Positions 57,912 through 64,000 of a DNA stretch of 64,000 bases are shown here, in pieces; within the stretch, counting starts at the first letter, position 1, and each line of letters begins with the position of its first letter. The DNA lies in contig CM042551.1 of assembly GCA_023630585.1 (NCBI GenBank), positions 17,860,001-17,924,000 on the forward strand, read 5' to 3'. The position numbers and the translations under genes were made by a program. The notes under the pieces are model-generated. The model did no database searches. It had not been told where the DNA came from and was given only the letters and a program-made list of their open reading frames with translations. Source of the stretch: Cranoglanis bouderius (Eukaryota; Chordata; Actinopteri; Siluriformes; Cranoglanididae).

Positions 57912-58588
57912 CATATGACAGTGCTTAACAAGCTCTTCATATTAATCTATCTTGACTGCTATCATAATGCTTTTGCTTCTCAGATTTCTTGCGAGAAACA
58001 AGTGCTTTCAGTCATTACTATTAGGGAGGCTTTGCTCACAAAATTCAACCCTGTGCCATATGTGTTCTAGGATTTCTAAAGGACACCAAACTGCCACAGA
58101 TGAGCAACGCATATTGCTCACACTCCTTGACACAGAGCTGACTGTTAATTACTATTAAAAACATGCATTATGTTATGCAGTACGTTTTGTTCCCTGAAAA
58201 GACATGTTTTTTTTTTTTTTTTCACTTTAACAAAAATTCTATGTATTATAGCTTTAATAGAACCATTATGGTATACATGGTTGGTTTCAAATGGGATATT
58301 TTTTTGGAAGTGAATATTTCCTCTTCTGTTTCTTTGTAGCAGAATGATTTCTGTTTAAACACTTCAAATCTTAAAATCTTCTAGTCTTTCAGTACATACA
58401 TGAAAAAGCCTGGTGAATAGCTGTTCCAGCCAGTGGGTGATGCTTGACATTTACCACTGAAATGAACGCATGGCCTATATTATGCAAGCATTATCCTGCT
58501 GCTAGAGTGCCACGCCAGACAGCAGAATCTCTTCAAGCTCCAACTCGTTTTAATGTTCATGTTGTTTTTATGGTGTCTCGTGTTTCAG
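57912..58588. other. Non-coding DNA
   Basis: No gene recognised. A T-run lies at 58208-58222. Confidence 0.45.
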
Positions 58589-58657
58589 GCCCAGATCTAC
58601 ACTGAAAGCTCTGCAGATGGGAGTTGACAGCGCACAATTGTGCCTGACCTCTGTCAG
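58589..58657 (+). other. Candidate internal exon
   Basis: A 69-nt segment with 'gtctcgtgtttcag' before it and 'gtaagc' after it, a strong acceptor-donor pair. One of the three phases is open and reads 'PRSTLKALQMGVDSAQLCL' plus four residues. The length is divisible by three, so skipping it would keep frame. The peptide is not recognised. Neighbouring sequence at 58820-59110 is also less AT-rich than average. It could be chance. Confidence 0.25.
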
Positions 58658-60658
58658 GTAAGCTAAGCCTATTGCAAGGTCATTCTAGACTATGTTTACT
58701 TTTAACCTCCCCAAGCCATTTGCAAGAAAACGGACACATGTGCCACAGCAGATTAACTTCTGTAAAAGCACTGGTGCAATCTTCATGTTATCAAGAGAAG
58801 AGATCTGAAAAGCATTCTGCGCTGATGACAGTGGGAAAAGGTGCAGCTGGGAACGTGTGGCTCCCACTGGTTCGCCCCGAAAGCAGGAAAACAAGGTGTC
58901 CCCACGCCAGCTGCCCTGATGCTGTTCGAAAAAGCGGCAGCATATGCACTCCCTGCTCCAGCTAGTGAGTCACATTTTTTCAATCAACTCTGCTCACTGC
59001 AAATCACTCATGTGTCAAAAGCCTTGCTGGTTTGGCCTCCCAGGAGATTTCGTACAGGTGGCGTTCGATCAAAACCAGGCAAGCACGGCACTACACAGGC
59101 ACGATGATGAGACTAACAGCTAAAAATCTGTCATTGTTAGAAGGTAACATCGAGTTAACACAAAGGTCAGCAGACCCATCGCTAACCTGCTGACGAGCAT
59201 CCACAGCTGGTCCATATTTGCTGGAGTATGACTGCAAAGCCAGATATTACCACACTCAGTCTTAGACACTGTTTGTGTAATGATGGGCACTATTACTCAT
59301 GTGTCATTGTTCAGATTCACAGCTGGCGATTAGAATATCACTGTCAGTAGAACACAAAGGCGGTGATATATTCCCATTATTTCTACATCACGCAAACAGC
59401 TTAACTTGATGTGCTGCTTTGTCCTTAATGGGGCAAATAAACCCCTGTGGTTAACTCTTGCCAATCTGAAATATTGGTCCACATTAGTAAAACAATACTA
59501 TTGAATGAATTTGAGGTTTTTATATGAAATTATGCAAACTCAGAAAGAAATTATACTGAAGCTTTGTTTAAATTCTGAGCATATCAAAACATAAAAATGT
59601 CTGACGTTTTTCTAGGAAAACAAGACATTTGATTTCTTACCACTTTTATATGAGAATAGTCACTACTTCATTATGTTTTAATTATTAGTGATTAGTGATT
59701 ACTGATTAGCAATCAGTCATTAGTGCTGATTACAGTCAGGAGCAAACCTGGGACCTATATACAGACTTGTCTGTAAAAGAACTTCAGTCTGAAATGGAAG
59801 AATTCCATTATCAGTCTTTGTTCAGCTGAGGATAAGATAAACATCTGTTATACACTATAACAGCTCTAAGTGCTTGTACTCATGTAGCGGAGTGTTCAAT
59901 GTGGACGGCAGTCATGGAGTTTGAATGAGTTCACTGCAACACGGACTGTGCGAGATTTAATTGGGAAGTGCTGAAAGGCTCTCTCTGGAGGCTGTCTTCA
60001 GACATGTCAGTAGGAAATGCTTTGCTGATTAGACTAGTTTGTGATCAGCATAAATAGTGCTCATCCTCATGAGTTCACTTTTCCACCTTATTGAAACTCT
60101 GTTCTCTGCTTTCAACTGAAACCCTTAGACTGTCCTGATCTCTTTGACCGTACATAGGTTGTTGCATAAGTTCAACTAGATTAGAAGTATAACTCTGATC
60201 TTGTTGCTTTTTCTTCAGCTGAGAGGCAGAGAGATTGAGGTTAATTAAAAGGTGAGCATGTTGTCTGAGAAGAAGACTTTTCAGCTGTATGAAATAGGCT
60301 CAGGCACCAGCAGCTTTTCAGGCTGTTTTTACTAGATTTGTGTTAAACAGCTTAGTCGTGAAACTTACATGTTGTACCAGCAACCATTTAATTACATGGA
60401 GAAGAAAAGGTGGTCAATATCTATAGAAAAGAACTGCAATATGAGCAATGCAGATTTTTTTTATTCCTGACTTAGGCATGCTTACTAATTGATTGGATTA
60501 ATTTAACTGAACGTTTCAATACAGAGAATAGCAATTTATATGGCTGGTTGTTGCAAAGGTAATTAGACTGTCTGAATTAGATGTATAAACCTAAAGACAA
60601 AATTGTAAATACCTAAAAAGAATTTAATGGTGTTTGTAATGAAAGTCCAATTGCATTA
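58658..60658. other. Non-coding DNA, partly GC-richer
   Basis: 58820-59110 is GC-richer, with overlapping short frames on both strands and no recognised domain. 59250-59460 is non-repetitive and could be regulatory. 59677-59735 has interleaved 'attagtgatta' / 'gattagcaatcag' words. The remainder shows nothing. Confidence 0.4.
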
Positions 60659-61179
60659 TGTCAGAGATTTCCCCTCAAACTGAGTGCCGGAGCGAGCAGC
60701 ACGCTCAGCAGTCCAAAGAATGACAGTGCGTGAACTGCCCGAAGCACGACAGCGCGCTCTTCCGGGTTGTCAGACTTTGTTTACCATGACACGTGTGTTT
60801 GTTTTGGATTCTGTCCTATCTCTGCCCCTGTAATGTAATTGGTTGTTTCCTAATGTGTCTCAGCTGTTATGTGTTATGACCTTTGATTAGTTTGTATATT
60901 TAAACCCGTGTCTCTTTGTTCCGTGCAAAGTATTGCGTTTCTGTGTTTTTCCACCAGAGCCATACCAAGCCTTTCTTTGTCCTCGTTTCTTGGTTTTCTG
61001 ATCCTGTCCAGAGTTTCTTGTTTTTGAACTTTGCCTTGCCTTGTTTGTATTGTTTGTAGATCGCCTGACCCACGCCTGTTTTTGACAATGTTTTTGCCTA
61101 TTGTTCGGATTTGTCTGCCTGTCTCTTTAATAAAAGCTTTAACTGCGATTGCATCCGTCTCCACCCTGTTTACGTGACA
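60659..61179 (+). repeat. 5' LTR of element 3
   Basis: 521 bp with inverted ends TGTCA/TGACA. A TATA-like 'gtatatttaaa' lies near 60893-60903 and AATAAA at 61129-61134. Confidence 0.88.
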
Positions 61180-61229
61180 GAATACTTGGTGCAGCAGGAA
61201 AGTGGAGGAAACATCATACCAAGAAAACT

Positions 61230-62951
61230 ATGCCAGTGCTCAATTCGAGCCAGCGTGTCATGAATTCCCTGGAGCCGTATGATAGGCGTCTTGCTAAGAT
61301 AACCATGCAAAGATTCAACTCGGTCAAGTTTCCTCAGTGGACTGCCATGGATCTCCCGGATCCTTATTATGGATTTTTTGGGTAGCCAGAATATTTTTTG
61401 TTGGAATTCCAGTTATATTTTTCGAGGCTGGCAAACCACAAACCTGACGAGAAGCAGTGGCTGGGGTTAATTTTGTCCCGGTTCTTCAGCACCTAGCCCG
61501 CCAATGGGCAGAGCATCTAGTCATTACAGGATCCAGTGGACTTAGCAATATAGCTCAGTTTGTGGGACTATTTGTAAAGGTGTTCAGGAGTCCAGAGTAA
61601 ACCCCCAACCTGGAGGACATTTTGGGGGGGACCAGCATGATGAACCTGTTCTGCCATTCACCACCTGCCATGAGCAGGCTGACAGGACAATCAGGCCAAC
61701 AGGCCAGCCTCCGCCACCCAGCTCCAGCCCCAGACCGACAGGGTGGCCTCCACAGCCCAGCACCAGCCAAAGGCCGACAGGGCGGCCTCCACAGCCCAGC
61801 TCCAGTCAGAGGGCAACAGGGTGGCCTCCACAGCCGAGCTTCCTTCACAACCCCAGAGCTCCAACCTGATACCAAAAAGGTGGTCTCCCCTGCAGATCTC
61901 CAGCCTGAGGTTAACATGGTGACCTCAACACCAGAGCTCCAGCCTGAGACCAACGAAGTAGTCTCCTCTGCAGAGCTCCAGCTGGAGGTCATCGTGACGA
62001 CCTCATCTCCAGAGCTCCAGCCTGAGACCAACGAGGTGACCTCCCATGCCATGTTCTTGTCTGAGGCCAACAAGGTGACCTCCCAAGTCCTGTTCATGCT
62101 GGAGGCCAATGGGATGGCCTACCAAGCCCTGTTCACAATGGAGGCTGATGGGACGGTCTACCAAGTCCTATTCATGCTGGAAGCCGATAGGACGGCCTAC
62201 CAAATCCAGACTCCAAAGCTCCAGACTGAGACCAATGAGGTGGTCTCCCCTGCAGAGCACCAGCTGGAGGTCAGCATGGCAACCTCATCTCCAGATCCCC
62301 AACCTGAGACCGACGAGGTGGTCTCCCCTGCAGAGCCCCAGCCGGAGGTCATTGTGGTGACCTCATCTCCATATCTCCAGCCTGAGACTAACGAGGTTGT
62401 CTCTCCAGCCATGTTCCTGTCTGAGGCCAACGAGGCGACCTCCCAATCCTGTTCACGCCGGAGCCCAACGAGACAGCCTGCCAAGTCCTGTTAAGCCATC
62501 CAGAGCCCGACGAGATGGCCTACCAAGCCCTGTTCACACCGGAGGCCGAAGGGACGGCCCCCCAAGCCATGTTCCAAGCCCAGAGCTCCAACCTGAGACC
62601 AACGAGGTGGTCTCCTCTGCAGAGCTCCAGTCTGAGGTCAACGCGGCGACCTCAACCCCAGAGCTCCAGCCTGAGACCAATGAGGTGGGCTCCCCTGCAG
62701 ACCTCCAACCTGAGGTCAACGTGGCGACCTCAACCCCAGAGCTCCAGCCTGAGACCAATGAGGCGGTCTGCCCTGCCGAGCTCCAGTCGGAGGTCAACGT
62801 GGCGACCTCATCTCCAGAGCTCCAGCCTGAGACCACCGAGGTGGTCTCTCCTGCAGAGCTCCAGCTGGAGGTCAATCTGGCGACCTCATCTCCAGAGCTC
62901 CAGCCTGAAACCAACAAGGTGGTCTCCCCTGCAGAGCTCCAACCAGAGTGA
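61230..62951 (+). pseudogene. Retrotransposon gag pseudogene with 13-residue repeats
   Basis: The likely start is the ATG at 61230 (MPVLNSSQRV). The gag core parallels the gag of element 2 ('FPQWTAMDLPDPYYGF', 'QLYFSRLANHKPDEKQWLG', 'ARQWAEHL', 'FVGLFVKVFRSPE'). An in-frame stop lies at 61383-61385, a stop/frameshift near 61492 and a TAA near 61598. From 61622 a long frame stays open. It has 13-residue 'GLHSPAPAKGRQG' units, then repeated 'ELQPETNEVVSPA / ELQPEVNVATSSP' pairs alternating with 'MFLSEANKVTSQV' / 'LFMLEADGTAYQ'-type units, with a frame change near 62450. It ends at TGA 62949-62951, where the LTR begins. It is not expected to give a functional capsid. Confidence 0.85.
61690..62950 (+). 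repeat. 39/78-bp higher-order array in gag 3
   Basis: Blocks of 78-bp units (about 61850-62040, 62215-62390, 62580-62950) alternate with blocks of 39-42-bp units (about 61690-61840, 62045-62210, 62400-62570). Each 78-bp unit divides into two related 39-bp halves. Confidence 0.88.
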
Positions 62952-63268
62952 GAAATTTCCCCTCGCACTGAGTGCTGGAGCGAGCAGCGCGCTCAGCAGC
63001 CCGCGCGAGCAGCACACGCTTCCGGGTTGTCAGACTTTGTTTACCGTAACACGTGTGTTTGTTTTGGTTTCTGTCCTGTCTCCACCCCTGTAATGTAATT
63101 GGTTGTTTCCTAATGTGTCTCAGCTGTTTTGTGTTATGCCCTTTGATTAGTTTGTATATTTAAACCCCTGTGTGTCTTTGTTCCATGCAAAGTATTGTGT
63201 TTCTATGTTTTGCCACCAGAGCCATACCAAGACTTTCTTTGTCCTCATTTCTTGGTTTTCTGATTTTG
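62949..63268 (+). repeat. 3' LTR of element 3 (3' truncated)
   Basis: Matches 60659 to about 61011 ('tttcccctc.cactgagtgc.ggagcgagcagc', 'cttccgggttgtcagactttg', 'gtatatttaaaccc') and breaks off at 'ttctgattttgtcca'. A ~40-bp segment present in the 5' LTR near 60708-60752 is missing here. Confidence 0.88.
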
Positions 63269-63336
63269 TCCATCTGTGTTTTTGTATACATTAATACTTT
63301 TAAAGGAATTTCTTCTACACCAGTTGAAGGAATATC

Positions 63337-63754
63337 CAGTCCCTCCAGGATTTCTTGATTTTGCAATTGCAGAAATTAATTCAAAATCAAGCAAACTCTG
63401 CAGTATTCAGAAGAGCTTGCAATTTTTCAAAATTACTGCAGATTTTCTGCAGATTTGGGCCAAGAGGTGTTATGTGACATCATCACAACCCGTATTCAGT
63501 CAGAGCCCTCTTCGATTCATGTGCTTTGAACATGAGTACAGCTAAAAGGTCTCATTTACCAAAAAACATGACTGGGAAAAAGTTTTGTGCAATTGCAATT
63601 TCACCAATTCAAGTACTTTTCTGCAAAAAAAAAAAAAAAAAAAAAAAAGCACGAAAAGCTCAGCAAGTTGCATTGCAAATTTTGAAAAAAAAAAAAAAAA
63701 AGCATTTTTGGCAGTAATAATCACAAAAAACTCCAGGAAATAATGTACGGACTG
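63337..63754. mobile_element. TIR element with 6-bp target duplication
   Basis: Begins CAGTCCCTCCAGGATTTC and ends with an imperfect inverse ('aactccaggaaa..acggactg'). It is flanked by AATATC at 63331-63336 and 63755-63760. Interior words ('aagcaaactctgcagtattcagaagagcttgc', 'gtcagagccctcttcgattcatgtgctttgaacatgag') belong to a common fish repeat. Two A-runs lie inside (63625-63648, 63684-63701). No coding frame is credible. The superfamily was not assigned. Confidence 0.7.
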
Positions 63755-63777
63755 AATATCTTAAGGATGAATGTGCC

Positions 63778-63860
63778 ATGGGTCCCCTAGGATAGGCTCC
63801 AGGCTCCCCACAACCCTTTGTAGAATAAGCTGTACAGAAAATGGATGGATGGATGTTTTA
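63778..63860 (+). mobile_element. SINE 3' end fragment
   Basis: 'ggtcccctaggataggctccaggctccccacaaccc', 'agaataagctgtacagaaaatggatggatgg' is the 3' end of the SINE at 7189. The head and body are absent. Confidence 0.85.
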
Positions 63861-64000
63861 TCCCTACAGTACAAGTTTCAGAGACTTGTAGAATCCATGC
63901 AATGGTTTGTTGAAGCTTTTCTGGCTGCATGTGGTTGGCCCAACACCTTTCTTTACTTTACTTTATGTTGTTATACTCTGGTAATGAGTAAGCACATTGC

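Larger units (their letters stand above)
60659..63268 (+). mobile_element. Gag-only LTR retrotransposon 3 (Ty3/gypsy-like, degenerate)
   Basis: The 5' LTR is 60659-61179 (TGTCAGAG...GTGACA). A second copy of its first part lies at 62949-63268 and is cut short. Between them is a broken gag with a long repeat array and no pol. The sequence after the 5' LTR is 'gaatacttggtgcagcagg', the same 'gaat.ct' start as elements 1 and 2. No polypurine tract precedes the second LTR, so the interior is also truncated on the right. Confidence 0.85.

Noticed and set aside
58672..59107. Overlapping open frames in a GC-richer stretch as a gene
   Set aside because: Frames overlap on both strands, have no recognisable domain, and no splice chain could be built.

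Overview
The window looks like non-coding, transposon-rich DNA from a teleost fish. The evidence is the repeat content: Tc1/mariner elements of the fish PPTN/Passport type, tRNA-derived fish SINEs, L2-like and other LINE reverse-transcriptase fragments, gag-only Ty3/gypsy-like LTR elements, hAT-like repeats and many long di- and trinucleotide microsatellites. One retroposon (34485-34945, 52272-52859) is of a type I associate with catfishes and their relatives. That placement comes from memory and is an inference. I see no complete host gene, so the window is probably a long intron or a gene desert. Two short stretches with good splice signals (49122-49209, 58589-58657) and several AT-rich, homeobox-like blocks are offered only as candidates.

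Layout. 1-9 kb: AT-rich DNA, an (AT)n tract, two copies of a 592-bp repeat (1478-2069, 5260-5851) with a defective PPTN-like element between them, a SINE (7189-7507) and an (ATT)n tract. 9-17 kb: LINE and Tc1 relics, then two LTR elements (10131-12079 and 13796-17073) separated by a hAT-like repeat. 17-29 kb: SINEs, microsatellites, a 5' Tc1-like fragment, an L2-like fragment and long unannotated AT-rich stretches. 29-36 kb: a decayed Tc1-like element, a (GA)n tract, a SINE inserted in a retroposon with a 12-bp target duplication, and several microsatellites. 38-42 kb: a nested pile of Tc1-like non-autonomous copies, an L2 insertion and a deletion derivative of a second Tc1-like family. 44.5-47.9 kb: a PPTN-like element with an intact 340-codon DD34E transposase lies directly against a 913-bp palindromic Tc1-like element. 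Both sit inside one copy of a local duplication whose other copy preserves the empty site. 49.7-54.2 kb: a 515-bp MITE and a Tc1-like element whose 3' half was replaced by an inverted copy of its own 5' end. 55-58 kb: a LINE RT fragment and a Tc1-like fragment. 60.6-63.9 kb: a third gag-only LTR element, a TIR element with an AATATC duplication, and a SINE tail.

The intact open reading frames of interest are the transposase at 45523-46545 and the gag of the second LTR element at 15390-16607. The most unusual signal is in the LTR elements. They carry no pol. In two of them the gag C-terminus is a long in-frame array that reduces to a 13/14-residue unit repeated in higher-order blocks. Similarity statements rest on reading by eye and remembered family consensus sequences; no alignment or database search was run.
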